A stretch of DNA of 64,000 nt, taken from the NCBI RefSeq assembly GCF_021441885.1, contig NZ_CP090438.1:3348001-3412000 (forward strand), written 5' to 3'. A model generated the notes under the pieces. The model was not told the origin of the DNA. It worked only from the letters and a program-made list of their open reading frames with translations, and did not search any database. The stretch comes from Vibrio maritimus (lineage in GTDB: Bacteria > Pseudomonadota > Gammaproteobacteria > Enterobacterales > Vibrionaceae). The position numbers and the translations under genes are program-made. Below, one piece after another: positions 35,067 through 49,846 of the stretch. How positions within the stretch are numbered: the first letter of the stretch is position 1; each line of letters begins with the position of its first letter.

Positions 35067-35132
35067 ACATAAGTTTCCTATTGTTTTTACTTTAGAAAAG
35101 TAAAACAAAGGCCATTCCTTCGTGGAAAAGAA

Positions 35133-35208
35133 TGGTGGGTCGTGCAGGATTCGAACCTGCGACCAATTGATTAAAAGTCAACTGCTCTACCAACTGAGCT
35201 AACGACCC
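35133..35208 (-). tRNA. tRNA-Lys (anticodon TTT)
   Basis: 76 nt with encoded CCA; GGGTCGT acceptor, anticodon loop CTTTTAA. Confidence 0.98.
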
Positions 35209-35210
35209 AA

Positions 35211-35286
35211 TGGTATCCCGTAGGGGAGTCGAACCCCTGTTACCGCCGTGAAAGGGCGGTGTCCTAGGCCTCTAGACGAACGGGAC
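35211..35286 (-). tRNA. tRNA-Glu (anticodon TTC), second operon
   Basis: 76 nt with encoded CCA; GTCCCGT acceptor, anticodon loop CTTTCAC. It is only 2 bp from tRNA-Lys. Confidence 0.98.
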
Positions 35287-35409
35287 ACTAAGCAGTAAGT
35301 GTTGGGCACTTACTATTTTCTGCTTTCGCTTTTCAGCAAAAACAAAATCTCTTTATCTTTACAAACCTAATCAATCTGTGTGAACACTCATCGCAATAAT
35401 CTATTCGTA

Positions 35410-36961
<1,552 letters not shown>

Positions 36962-37180
36962 AAGATTTTGTTCGGCTCAATGAATACTGAACATTACATA
37001 AGTAATGTTTGAATTGACTGTGCTGAATCTTTCGATTCAATGGTCACTTCGTTTCATTGAAACCTAATTTGAAGCCGAAGCTTCTAATTTGATTATCATC
37101 AACGAGTGCCCACACAGATTGATAGGTTTATATTGTTAAAGAGCTTTGCTATCAAGGACTTGCCCTTGAAGCGGATGCGT
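36962..37180 (-). other. 16S leader of the second rRNA operon
   Basis: Contains the RNase III stem partner (CAATCTGTGTGGGCACTCGT on the minus strand) and a boxA at 37133-37144. Confidence 0.75.
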
Positions 37181-37208
37181 ATAATACGCTACTGACTCTG
37201 TAAGTCAA
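37181..37208 (-). promoter_or_regulatory. Promoter of the second rRNA operon (P2-like)
   Basis: TTGACT (37203-37208), 16-bp spacer, TATTAT (37181-37186). It shares the block from the -35 region back to the preceding 5S gene with the third operon's promoter. Confidence 0.8.
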
Positions 37209-37275
37209 CATAAAATTCTAAGTTTATTTAGAACTCTATGGTGACTTGCTTATCAAATAAGCAAAGTCGAAATTA

Positions 37276-37395
37276 AAGCCTGGCGATGTCCTACTCTCAC
37301 ATGGGGAAGCCCCACACTACCATCGGCGCTATTGCGTTTCACTTCTGAGTTCGGCATGGAGTCAGGTGGGTCCACAACGCTATGGTCGCCAAGCA
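37276..37395 (-). rRNA. rrf: 5S rRNA (first rRNA operon)
   Basis: Complete 120-nt 5S gene, 67 bp upstream of the next operon's -35 element. Confidence 0.97.
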
Positions 37396-37520
37396 AATTC
37401 TGCTTTGGTTTTCAGCTTTTCAAAAAAGCTAAAAGCCAAAATATCTGGAAAGCTGTTATGTGTTCTCTACACATTCAATTTGTTCTTGCTTTGAGTCCAT
37501 CAAAACCCTTTGGGTGTTGT

Positions 37521-40408
<2,888 letters not shown>

Positions 40409-40746
40409 ATACAACCCCAAAGAGTTTCAGATGAAATCTTGAGATTGTGCATTTGCTTTCACTTTTGAAAAGTGAAGACAAACTGGTAAACAACCAAAGT
40501 TGTCTGCAATTTTTATACATGATGCAGACTCGATTTTGCCGGACTCAAATATGAATCACTTTCGTGATTCCCAAGAACACTTGAATGTGTGTTGGTACCT
40601 AATTCTAAGAATTAGGATTTGAGAACTTTTAATTGAATAACATTAATCAAATGTTATTCGTCAGCTTTCCAAATTTTTAAAGAACTAATCACTTCGTAAT
40701 GAAGTAACCATTTTTAAGAATTCTCAATAGAGAAAACGCTTAAAGA

Positions 40747-40822
40747 TGGTATCCCGTAGGGGAGTCGAACCCCTGTTACCGCCGTGAAAGGGCGGTGTCC
40801 TAGGCCTCTAGACGAACGGGAC
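40747..40822 (-). tRNA. tRNA-Glu (anticodon TTC), first operon
   Basis: 76 nt, identical to the copy at 35211-35286. It is the only tRNA in this 16S-23S spacer. Confidence 0.98.
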
Positions 40823-40886
40823 ACGGTGTCTTAAATCTATAAACCAATCAATCTGTGTGAACACTCATCGCAATAATCTATTCGTA

Positions 40887-42438
<1,552 letters not shown>

Positions 42439-42682
42439 AAGATTTGTTCGGCTCAATGAATACTGAACATTACATAAAGTAATGTTTGAATTGACTGTGC
42501 TGAATCTTTCGATTCAATGGCCACTTCGTTTCATTGAAACCTAATTTGATACCGCTCTTTATTAAGAGAGGTATCTAATTTGATTATCATCAACGAGTGC
42601 CCACACAGATTGATAGGTCTATATTTTTAAAGAACATTTTCTAACTCTCGAGCCGCTTCGCGTCTCGTCGTTAGGGGTGCGT
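42439..42682 (-). other. 16S leader of the first rRNA operon
   Basis: Has the same RNase III processing stem partner as the other leaders and a divergent boxA-like site (TGTTCTTTAAAAA, 42624-42636). Confidence 0.7.
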
Positions 42683-42710
42683 ATCTTACGCTTCCCGTTT
42701 TGAGAGTCAA
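42683..42710 (-). promoter_or_regulatory. rrn P2 promoter (first operon)
   Basis: TTGACT (42705-42710), 16-bp spacer, TAAGAT (42683-42688). Confidence 0.8.
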
Positions 42711-42789
42711 GCGTTTTTTCAAACTTTCTTTTCTCTCTCAACCGACGCTGCTTTGTGACTTTCGTCTCACTCCGTGTCGGTGAGGCGGC

Positions 42790-42817
42790 ATTATAGAGAT
42801 CACTCCATCGATGACAA
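42790..42817 (-). promoter_or_regulatory. rrn P1 promoter (first operon)
   Basis: TTGTCA (42812-42817), 16-bp spacer, TATAAT (42790-42795), then a GC-rich discriminator GCCGCC. An A/T-rich UP-element-like stretch lies upstream. It is 107 bp from P2, the usual rrn P1-P2 layout with features of stringent control. The rest of the gap to 43007 should hold Fis sites and the promoter of the divergent gene, not resolved here. Confidence 0.85.
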
Positions 42818-43007
42818 GTGTTTTTTCCAAATTAATTTTCGTTCGTTCAAAAAGCCATCAAAGACCGCGTTTCTTGATAAAAATTCAACATTTGAAATAC
42901 ATCACACCAATTAATTGGAAAAATAACCCTCAACTACGTAATATTCTTGTATCTATTTGTTAACGATAGATGCCATTATTCGTCAATAAGATAAGTAGTA
43001 CTTTAAT

Positions 43008-43460
43008 ATGGACTCCAATAAATCTCTTTTTCTGGTTATAGCTATCGCTATTTTGGGCGGTATTGTGTTTTCACAGTTCGCCGACATTCCACCAGCTGTT
43101 GCTTTCGTTCTTGGTGTAGTAGCCACATTTTTCGTTGTTAAGTTTTCATCTGCTGCGCCTTCTACCTCAACAGACTCATCTCAATCTACTAAAACGCTTT
43201 ATGTGGGTAATCTTCCATACAAAGCGAATGAATCCCATGTGAAGGAGTTATTTGCTGAGCACGGTGAAGTTTTTGCTGTAAGGCTAATGAAGGATAAGCG
43301 CACAGGTAAGCGCCGTGGGTTTGGTTTTGTTGTTATGGCAAGCTCCGATGCTGAGGGTGCGATCGAAGCGCTCAACGAAAAGGATTATATGCAGCGTACT
43401 TTAAAGGTTCGTATTGCTAACGATCCGAAACATCCAGAGTCATCAGTTGAACAGGACTAA
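43008..43460 (+). CDS. Membrane-anchored RRM-domain RNA-binding protein
   Basis: The 150-aa protein has two hydrophobic segments (about residues 7-22 and 29-45), a Ser/Thr-rich linker and one RNA recognition motif (about 63-137) with RNP2 LYVGNL (64-69) and RNP1 RRGFGFVV (102-109). The RRM should face the cytoplasm or linker side depending on topology. Small RRM proteins are known in Vibrio but their role is not established. The gene is divergent from the first rRNA operon promoter and its 3' end overlaps murI by 44 bp on opposite strands. Confidence 0.9.
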   Translation: MDSNKSLFLVIAIAILGGIVFSQFADIPPAVAFVLGVVATFFVVKFSSAAPSTSTDSSQSTKTLYVGNLPYKANESHVKELFAEHGEVFAVRLMKDKRTGKRRGFGFVVMASSDAEGAIEALNEKDYMQRTLKVRIANDPKHPESSVEQD

Positions 43461-44214
43461 AGCCAAGTTGCTTTAACGTAATATTTAGTGCTTCTTCTTG
43501 ATAAGGGGAAGCACTACTAAATACCTCTCTTCTTCCGCAACCTTTCTCTCGCTCTCTTATTTCAAGCAAGCTTTCTACTCTGCGTGCGATCGCTGAGCCA
43601 GAATCCACCAACTCAACGTTACCACCAAGAACGATAGATATCTCTTGTTTGATTAATGGGAAATGAGTGCACCCTAAAACGGCAACGTCGATATTGCCAA
43701 TCAAAGGACTTAGTATCTCTCTAAGTTGCTCAAGATCGATCGTTTGATTTCTTAGTTTCTTTTCCGCCATATCGACAAGCTGGCTATTACCAAGAAGCTT
43801 AACATCTTTGTCGTCTGCAAAATCCCGAATTAAGTCGTGTGTATACTGGCGCGTGATTGTCGCTGGAGTGGCAATGAGCCCAACTGCTTTTTTCGATAGT
43901 AATGAAGCTGGTTTGATCGCCGGGACAACTCCGACAACTGGAATACTCAGTAACTCTCTCAAATGCGGGAGCACTATCGTACTCGCGGTATTACAGGCGA
44001 TAACTACGATATCGATGGATTCACGAACCATCATTTTTCTAATCAAGCGACACGTTCTGTCCACGAGCACATCTGGTGCCAACTCGCCATAAGGGTAGGC
44101 TTCGTTGTCAAAAAGATAAAAGTAGTTTTCGCTGGGTAATAGTGAGGCGATCTCTTGAAACACCGAGAGACCACCGACACCAGAATCAAACATTAGGATG
44201 TTTTTTCTATTCAT
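43417..44214 (-). CDS. murI: Glutamate racemase
   Basis: Makes D-glutamate for peptidoglycan. I chose the ATG at 44212-44214 (265 aa, MNRKNILMFDSGVGG), which fits the family; an upstream in-frame start would add 13 unrelated residues. Catalytic cysteines are Cys74 (VIACNTAS) and Cys182 (LGCTHFPL), with Asp10/Ser11 in the DSGVGG loop. The gene ends inside the 3' end of the RRM gene on the other strand. It lies beside an rRNA operon as in E. coli (murI-rrnB). Confidence 0.94.
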   Translation of the reverse strand: MNRKNILMFDSGVGGLSVFQEIASLLPSENYFYLFDNEAYPYGELAPDVLVDRTCRLIRKMMVRESIDIVVIACNTASTIVLPHLRELLSIPVVGVVPAIKPASLLSKKAVGLIATPATITRQYTHDLIRDFADDKDVKLLGNSQLVDMAEKKLRNQTIDLEQLREILSPLIGNIDVAVLGCTHFPLIKQEISIVLGGNVELVDSGSAIARRVESLLEIREREKGCGRREVFSSASPYQEEALNITLKQLGFSPVQLMTLDVSDR

Positions 44215-44294
44215 CGTTATCGTATTAAGCTTATGTTGCCCGTTCGAACACATGATACTTCACTACTGAATAGACGGTAAACCTGTCATGAGCT

Positions 44295-44954
44295 CTAAGA
44301 TGCGACTTCGTATCTAAGGTGGCTAAAGCGCTGTGCTGATTCTACTGAGTGAGATTGAATCTCTATAGGGCGGCTAAAGTACTTCGAGTTACAAACTAGA
44401 GTGTGAAACTCACCATCCTCCCCACATGGGTCAACACCCGTTGGCAATCCATCAATCAGTTCACGTGAATATCGTTTTCCGCAAAGTGATTCTGAGAGTA
44501 CATTTCTATCTACAGTGACCAGAACGGTTTCGATTCCCCTATCTAGAATTTCGTTTGCCAAATCATGGCTGTCTTCACCCACTAGTGGGAACACCGCTTC
44601 TAGTCCCGCAGGTTCGACATAACTGCGCCGATACTCCACAATCCCGTTGCAGAACATATCGCCAAACGCAATACCCTCTACGTTCAAACCAGACGCCTTT
44701 ACGCCCTCTATAACGAGTGACTGATACACGTCATTCGCGGGGAATACTTCCGGCAGTTCGATAGTCACCAAAGGCATGCCTAATCTATCGGCTTGCATTT
44801 GGACTACGTCTAGAGGAGTTACCTGGAAAGGAACTTCGCCTTTAACATGGGTAGTATATAAACCAACAACGTTATAGTCGGATGATTCCATTAGGCGTTC
44901 GAAGGTAAGTGTGGAGTCTTTGCCAGAGGACCAGCTGATGATGACGTTTTTCAT
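44295..44954 (-). CDS. PP-loop ATP pyrophosphatase, diphthine-ammonia ligase (Dph6)-like
   Basis: I chose the ATG at 44952-44954 (219 aa) because GGGAGA lies 6 bases upstream. The PP-loop SSGKDS is at residues 9-14, and the C-terminal family motif GVDPCGEDGEFHT is present. Eukaryotic and archaeal relatives amidate diphthine, but bacteria lack diphthamide, so the bacterial role is unknown. It follows btuB on the same strand after an intrinsic terminator, which suggests a link to cobalamin or corrinoid metabolism (inference). Confidence 0.85.
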   Translation of the reverse strand: MKNVIISWSSGKDSTLTFERLMESSDYNVVGLYTTHVKGEVPFQVTPLDVVQMQADRLGMPLVTIELPEVFPANDVYQSLVIEGVKASGLNVEGIAFGDMFCNGIVEYRRSYVEPAGLEAVFPLVGEDSHDLANEILDRGIETVLVTVDRNVLSESLCGKRYSRELIDGLPTGVDPCGEDGEFHTLVCNSKYFSRPIEIQSHSVESAQRFSHLRYEVAS

Positions 44955-44964
44955 AGATTCTCCC

Positions 44965-44996
44965 AAAAAGAAAAACCGCCTCGCGATTGGAGGCGG
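44965..44996 (-). terminator. Terminator between btuB and the PP-loop gene
   Basis: Minus strand stem CCGCCTC / GAGGCGG (44976-44996) with a 7-base loop, followed by TTTTTCTTTTT. The T-run ends just before the ribosome binding site of the downstream gene. Confidence 0.85.
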
Positions 44997-45004
44997 CGTT
45001 TTGG

Positions 45005-46855
45005 TTAAAATTCGTATATCGCGTTTACATAGTAGTTACGCTCTGGCGTTTTATAGCCGCTTGCTGTTTCGTACTCTTCATTTAGAAGGTTGCCAACTTT
45101 CGCGCCTAGGCTAAGCCCATTATCAAAATAGTAAGTACCAGCGATATCTACTAGAGAGTATGGATCTAACACTCTGGTGTTTGAAGCATCATCATAACGC
45201 TTCCCTTGATATAGGTAACTCAAGTCAAACCGCCACGCAGCGATGTTGTACGATGCGTTCCACTTACCGCTGTGACGCGCTCGTCTCACAAGGTCTTTCC
45301 CGGTTGTATCGTCTTTTGCATCCAGATAGTCGTAGGAAACTTGATGATCAATAGGGCCTGTATGGAAGCTTGTCGCTACTTCAATTCCTTTGATCTTTGC
45401 CTTATTGATGTTGACGTTCGTTGAGCCATTACTGGCGATCATTTTGTCTACGTCACTTTGATATGCCGCTAAACGGAAACCTGCAATATCGTAGTCGCCT
45501 TCAATCGCAATCTCTGACGTTTGAGACTCTTCAGGGACAAGGTTTGGATTACCCTCGTAACACCCCCAAGATCCACACTCTTTTGGCCAGTAGAGATCAT
45601 TAAATGTCGGCGCTTTAAAAGCTGTGCCATGCAACGCAACTAGCTTAATACTCTCTGTTACGTTGACACCGCCCCCAAGCTGATAAGTGGTGTAGTTACC
45701 ATAAGCACTATTGTCATCGAATCGTACGTTACCTTCCAATGACACAATGCCTTGGGTATAAATAGCGCCAGCAAAGACTGCTCCATTATCTCTAGAGTCT
45801 TTAGTCATCGCTTTGGTGGTGTTATCCACTTTATCTTGATACCAATCTATACCACCCAGCACTTTCAGCTGCTCATTGACTTGTAGATTGTTATTCCAAT
45901 TAACCGCAACTCTATTAGTTGAAATTGTACCCTCAGCAGCACCTTGCCCATAAGACTTAGCTTTATCTTGATTCGTGGTCAACGCGAGCGAAGAATCAAA
46001 GTTGTTGCGGGTATACTCTCCAGCAAAACTCAAACTGTATAAGTCGCTATCCGTTTTATCTACGCCCGTCCAAGGGTTGTCGTATTCGACATTATGCTTT
46101 TGATAGTAACCGTTCGCTTTTAGAAGCCACTTCTGATTCAGTCTCTTACCCGAATCTAGAACCAGATATTGACTTGTATAACCATCATCATCTGCATCAA
46201 TCGGGTTACTACTCGTTGGTTGCACGTTGTAACCATTGCTAGACTGGTGAGTGGCGGTCAGGTTCAACCAGCCTGTACGTGCATCACCTAAAGATAATGT
46301 TCCGCCTACGTTATAGCTTCCGAAGCTTCCAAACCCGGCTCTTACCTTACTTGGTGAACCATTAGGGTTAGTCGTGATTACGTTAACGACACCACTTACA
46401 GCATCTGAACCATACACAGCTGCTCGAGCGCCTCTGATCACCTCAATACGCTGAACACCATCAAGAGGGATTGCCGAAAGATTTGCAGCGCCGGTTGTGG
46501 CACTGCCGATACGTACACCATTAATGAGTACTAAAGTGTTTTTAGTTGAACGGCCTCGAACGTAAAGCTCTGTGTTTTGCCCAATGCCACCTTGGCTAGC
46601 AATCTGAACCCCTGGTAGTCGTCGTAATACCTCAGAGAGCGATTTTGCCTGAATGGCATCGATTTCTTGTCGAGTTACGACCTCCACGGGCGCGAGCACA
46701 TCTTTTAATTGTTGCTCAACACGGTTCGCGGTTACCACGACAGTTTCATCCGCTTGTGGGGAGTTTGTACTTGGGCTCGATACTTCTGCCAGTGAAAAAG
46801 AAGCATAAGAAGAGAGCGATGCAGCCACTGCTATCGCCAAAAATGATTTGTTCAT
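45005..46855 (-). CDS. btuB: BtuB, TonB-dependent cobalamin receptor
   Basis: The 616-aa outer membrane receptor imports vitamin B12. It has a signal peptide cut after FSLA (residue 23), a TonB box DETVVVTA (36-43), a plug domain (about 50-160) with GVRIGSATTG, and a 22-strand barrel ending in an aromatic residue (YEF). It is preceded by a cobalamin riboswitch and in the same neighbourhood as E. coli btuB (trmA-btuB-murI). Confidence 0.95.
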   Translation of the reverse strand: MNKSFLAIAVAASLSSYASFSLAEVSSPSTNSPQADETVVVTANRVEQQLKDVLAPVEVVTRQEIDAIQAKSLSEVLRRLPGVQIASQGGIGQNTELYVRGRSTKNTLVLINGVRIGSATTGAANLSAIPLDGVQRIEVIRGARAAVYGSDAVSGVVNVITTNPNGSPSKVRAGFGSFGSYNVGGTLSLGDARTGWLNLTATHQSSNGYNVQPTSSNPIDADDDGYTSQYLVLDSGKRLNQKWLLKANGYYQKHNVEYDNPWTGVDKTDSDLYSLSFAGEYTRNNFDSSLALTTNQDKAKSYGQGAAEGTISTNRVAVNWNNNLQVNEQLKVLGGIDWYQDKVDNTTKAMTKDSRDNGAVFAGAIYTQGIVSLEGNVRFDDNSAYGNYTTYQLGGGVNVTESIKLVALHGTAFKAPTFNDLYWPKECGSWGCYEGNPNLVPEESQTSEIAIEGDYDIAGFRLAAYQSDVDKMIASNGSTNVNINKAKIKGIEVATSFHTGPIDHQVSYDYLDAKDDTTGKDLVRRARHSGKWNASYNIAAWRFDLSYLYQGKRYDDASNTRVLDPYSLVDIAGTYYFDNGLSLGAKVGNLLNEEYETASGYKTPERNYYVNAIYEF

Positions 46856-46888
46856 TCGTTATGTTGTCCTAAATCGCGTAAGTCCTTA

Positions 46889-46921
46889 CGACTCGAGCAT
46901 TCCTTTTATTACATCGAGTCG
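46889..46921 (-). promoter_or_regulatory. Candidate expression-platform hairpin of the btuB riboswitch
   Basis: 8-bp perfect stem with a 17-base loop and no T-run, directly after the aptamer. This fits translational control more than termination; the mechanism is inferred. Confidence 0.5.
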
Positions 46922-47119
46922 ATTGCTGGCAGGTATTCGGACTTTAGAGCAGAGGGATAATGCCTATCCCCGCCTACTACCTCGACTTCCCGTCTGATCA
47001 ACAGTGTCTTCTTGAGGGTTCGTTCTCTATTACCGCTGCGCGTCAGTTCTGGAGTTACACCAGATTCCCTTTTCAGTGAGAGTCGTCGTTGATTCTCACA
47101 CCAGCTAGGGACGCATGTT
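46922..47119 (-). promoter_or_regulatory. Cobalamin riboswitch upstream of btuB
   Basis: The minus strand carries the B12-box (AGTCCGAATACCTGCC, near 46927-46943), the conserved GGGAATCTGGTG element of the aptamer core, and long flanking pairing regions. It should repress btuB when adenosylcobalamin is bound. Downstream, at 46889-46921, the hairpin CGACTCGA / TCGAGTCG lies between aptamer and btuB start and is a candidate expression platform. The remaining bases to trmA hold the promoters. Confidence 0.9.
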
Positions 47120-47275
47120 ATTAACTGATTGATTATTTGTCCATAACGGATTGAACTAAGCTATAAATGCGCGGTTAGAATACGAGACAATTCGGGGAAA
47201 CACTGGACAACGACGGGAGATTGAATAAAATCTGCCCTCCTTTTAGATAACTCATTACGACGATAGGCAATTACC

Positions 47276-48385
47276 ATGGCAAATCTCGACTTCACACCAG
47301 AAGGCTATCAAGTTCAACTTGAAGAAAAATCTCAACGTTTGATCGATATGATGGCGCCGTATTCTGCTCCTGAACTCGAAGTATTTACTTCACCAGAAAA
47401 GCACTATCGCATGCGTGCCGAATTCCGCGTATGGCACGAGGGTGACGACATGTACTACATCATGTTTAACCAAGAGACTCGTGAGAAATACCGTGTTGAT
47501 CAGTTCCCAGCCGCTAGCCGTCTTATCAACGACCTAATGCCGCTACTGATGGACGCCATGAAAGGTAATGAGGTTCTGAGAAAGAAGCTGTTTCAGGTTG
47601 ATTTCCTATCGACAATGAGCGGCGAAATCCTTGTGTCTCTTCTTTACCATCGCCAACTTGATGATGCATGGAAAGAACAAGCGCAAGCATTGAAGCAGCG
47701 CTTGAATGATGAGGGCTTTAAGCTGAATCTAATTGGGCGTGCTCGTAAGATGAAGATAGTGATGGACCAAGACTATGTTGTAGAGACGCTGCATGTAAAT
47801 GGTCAGCCATACCACTACCAGCAAGTAGAGAACAGCTTCACTCAGCCAAATGGTCCGGTCGCACAAAAGATGCTGGAATGGGCCGTCGACTGCACTCAAG
47901 ACAGCAAGGGTGACCTACTCGAGCTTTATTGCGGTAACGGTAACTTCTCATTGGCGCTGGCGCAAAACTTCGAACGAGTACTAGCGACTGAGTTAGCAAA
48001 ACCATCGGTAGAGTCAGCACAATACAACATTGCAGCGAACAAGATTGATAACGTACAGATCATTCGTATGTCAGCAGAAGAGTTCACTGAAGCAATGGAA
48101 GGTAAGCGTGAGTTTCGACGTCTGCAACAACAAAACGTTGATCTGAAGAGTTACAACTGCAACACGATTTTTGTTGATCCGCCACGCGCAGGCATGGATA
48201 TCGATACCTGTAAGATGGTTCAAGGCTATGAGCGTATTCTATATATCTCTTGTAACCCAGAAACCCTAAAAGACAACCTAGATGTGTTAGGTGAAACTCA
48301 CCACATCACACGTTTTGCACTGTTTGACCAGTTCCCGTTCACTCATCATATTGAAGCGGGTGTTTTACTAGAGCGTAAAGCCTAA
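47276..48385 (+). CDS. trmA: tRNA (uracil-5-)-methyltransferase TrmA
   Basis: Methylates U54 of tRNAs (and tmRNA) with SAM. The 369-aa protein has the SAM motif LLELYCGNGNFSLAL, the VDPPRAG motif IV segment and the catalytic Cys in YISCNPETL. The C-terminal Glu region (FTHHIEAGVLLER) provides the general base. It is divergent from btuB and followed by a bidirectional terminator. Confidence 0.96.
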   Translation: MANLDFTPEGYQVQLEEKSQRLIDMMAPYSAPELEVFTSPEKHYRMRAEFRVWHEGDDMYYIMFNQETREKYRVDQFPAASRLINDLMPLLMDAMKGNEVLRKKLFQVDFLSTMSGEILVSLLYHRQLDDAWKEQAQALKQRLNDEGFKLNLIGRARKMKIVMDQDYVVETLHVNGQPYHYQQVENSFTQPNGPVAQKMLEWAVDCTQDSKGDLLELYCGNGNFSLALAQNFERVLATELAKPSVESAQYNIAANKIDNVQIIRMSAEEFTEAMEGKREFRRLQQQNVDLKSYNCNTIFVDPPRAGMDIDTCKMVQGYERILYISCNPETLKDNLDVLGETHHITRFALFDQFPFTHHIEAGVLLERKA

Positions 48386-48403
48386 GTATCAAGCCTCCGA
48401 TAC

Positions 48404-48434
48404 AAAAAAACGAGCCATTCGCGGCTCGTTTTTT
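48404..48434. terminator. Bidirectional terminator between trmA and yijD
   Basis: Stem AAAAAACGAGCC / GGCTCGTTTTTT with loop ATTCGC. Confidence 0.9.
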
Positions 48435-48452
48435 ATTACCCAAGAAGCACTC

Positions 48453-48824
48453 TTATGCTTCTTTGAGGATGTAACCCATCTTTTTGCCAATCCAAAATAG
48501 CAATACCAGCACCACCATGATGGCGAAAAAGTTGGAACCGGCATCTGGATACTGCGCCTTGGTAAAGGCGGAGTGGCCAAATGCGCCCACAAAGAAAGCC
48601 GCTAGACCCACTAGTGGGAAATCTTCTGGGATTGGATTTTTAAGATACTCTTGATAGAGAGCTTGCACTGACAGCACAAGCGCAATCAGTGGGAAAATTG
48701 AGAACGCCACTTCGCTGATGGTCAGCCAAGACAACATTGCATTACCACACATACCTGCAATAAGCGCGAGTACTAGGGTTTTCTTACCGCTGTCGCGGTT
48801 TTCGGAGGACACTTCATTGGACAT
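48453..48824 (-). CDS. yijD: YijD/DUF1422 family inner membrane protein
   Basis: The 123-aa protein has about four membrane segments. It is the conserved partner of fabR, 5 bp upstream, as in E. coli. Function unknown; co-transcription with fabR suggests a membrane-related role. Confidence 0.92.
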   Translation of the reverse strand: MSNEVSSENRDSGKKTLVLALIAGMCGNAMLSWLTISEVAFSIFPLIALVLSVQALYQEYLKNPIPEDFPLVGLAAFFVGAFGHSAFTKAQYPDAGSNFFAIMVVLVLLFWIGKKMGYILKEA

Positions 48825-48829
48825 TAGTT

Positions 48830-49465
48830 CTACCCTTCTTTTTGACGGTTTCTTTCACGTTCTTTGCGATACCAGTGTGCACCTTTGGCCACTATCCTAA
48901 GTTGGACAATTAACCTCTCCGCCAGTTCATATCTTTCTTTTTTGCTGAGGTCTAATGCCTCTGCTCCTGAACTGAACACGAGAACGACAGAAGCCTCTGC
49001 TTGTGCAAATGCCTCGTCGCGGTCCATACCTGTGCTAACCAAATACTCGGTTAACTCAGCCGAAAAATGTTGGATCTCTCGGGCCACCGCGGCACGAAAA
49101 TCGAAAGAGGTTCCAGAGCGTTCGCGTAGCAATAAGCGGAACACGTTGGGACTGCTTTCTATAAACTCCATAAACGTCTCGACCGAAGTACGGATCACAC
49201 TGCCTTCTTTGACAATACGTTGGCGCGCTTGTCTCATTAACTGCCTGAGCAGCAGCCCCCCTTCATCTACCATGGTCAATCCAAGCTCATCCATATCTTT
49301 AAAGTGACGATAGAAAGAGGTTGGAGCGATACCGGCTTCGCGCGCGACTTCACGTAAGCTCAAGTTCGAAAAACTGCGATCAGCACTCAATTGGCTAAAA
49401 GCAGCATCGATCAATGAACGACGCGTTTTTTCTTTTTGTTGTGCACGAATACCCATTGATTTCAT
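48830..49465 (-). CDS. fabR: FabR, TetR-family repressor of unsaturated fatty acid synthesis
   Basis: The 211-aa protein has an N-terminal helix-turn-helix (LSLREVAREAGIAPTSFYRH, about residues 40-59) nearly identical to E. coli FabR. FabR represses fabA and fabB in response to the unsaturated acyl-chain pool. It is transcribed with yijD and divergent from sthA. Two starts are possible, ATG at 49465 or the ATG three codons later (MGIRAQQKEK). Confidence 0.95.
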   Translation of the reverse strand: MKSMGIRAQQKEKTRRSLIDAAFSQLSADRSFSNLSLREVAREAGIAPTSFYRHFKDMDELGLTMVDEGGLLLRQLMRQARQRIVKEGSVIRTSVETFMEFIESSPNVFRLLLRERSGTSFDFRAAVAREIQHFSAELTEYLVSTGMDRDEAFAQAEASVVLVFSSGAEALDLSKKERYELAERLIVQLRIVAKGAHWYRKERERNRQKEG

Positions 49466-49846
49466 GTATAACCTAGATGCTCTTGTTGGTTACCATCGAT
49501 GACGGCAATTGAGGGAGTGCTTGTAATATAGCGCGAATAGTCACTTTGTATAAGTGTGTGAATAGCGATTTTTATCAAAAACGCTTACGCATCTCAATTC
49601 ATTAACCTATGGCTCTACTCGAGTAAGTGTCACTACTTTACATACATCAAACGTTTATCCGATGCTAAGTCTCAATAAAACTGCGTGATCTTTCACACTC
49701 TATTCATGCAGTAATATTTACCTAAGTTAATAATCCGTTAAAATTTCGCCATTGTTAGTGTAAAAACCCTAAGCATCGTTGGCATGGCTAGAAGCCTTGA
49801 TGGTTTATCTAAGAGCCAAACGGTGTGGAAACAACGAGGATACTAT

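Noticed and set aside
49564..49585. Inverted repeat AGCG...CGCT upstream of fabR as a FabR operator
   Set aside because: Outer half-sites resemble FabR sites but the spacing is longer than in the known operator and the centre is plain A/T.
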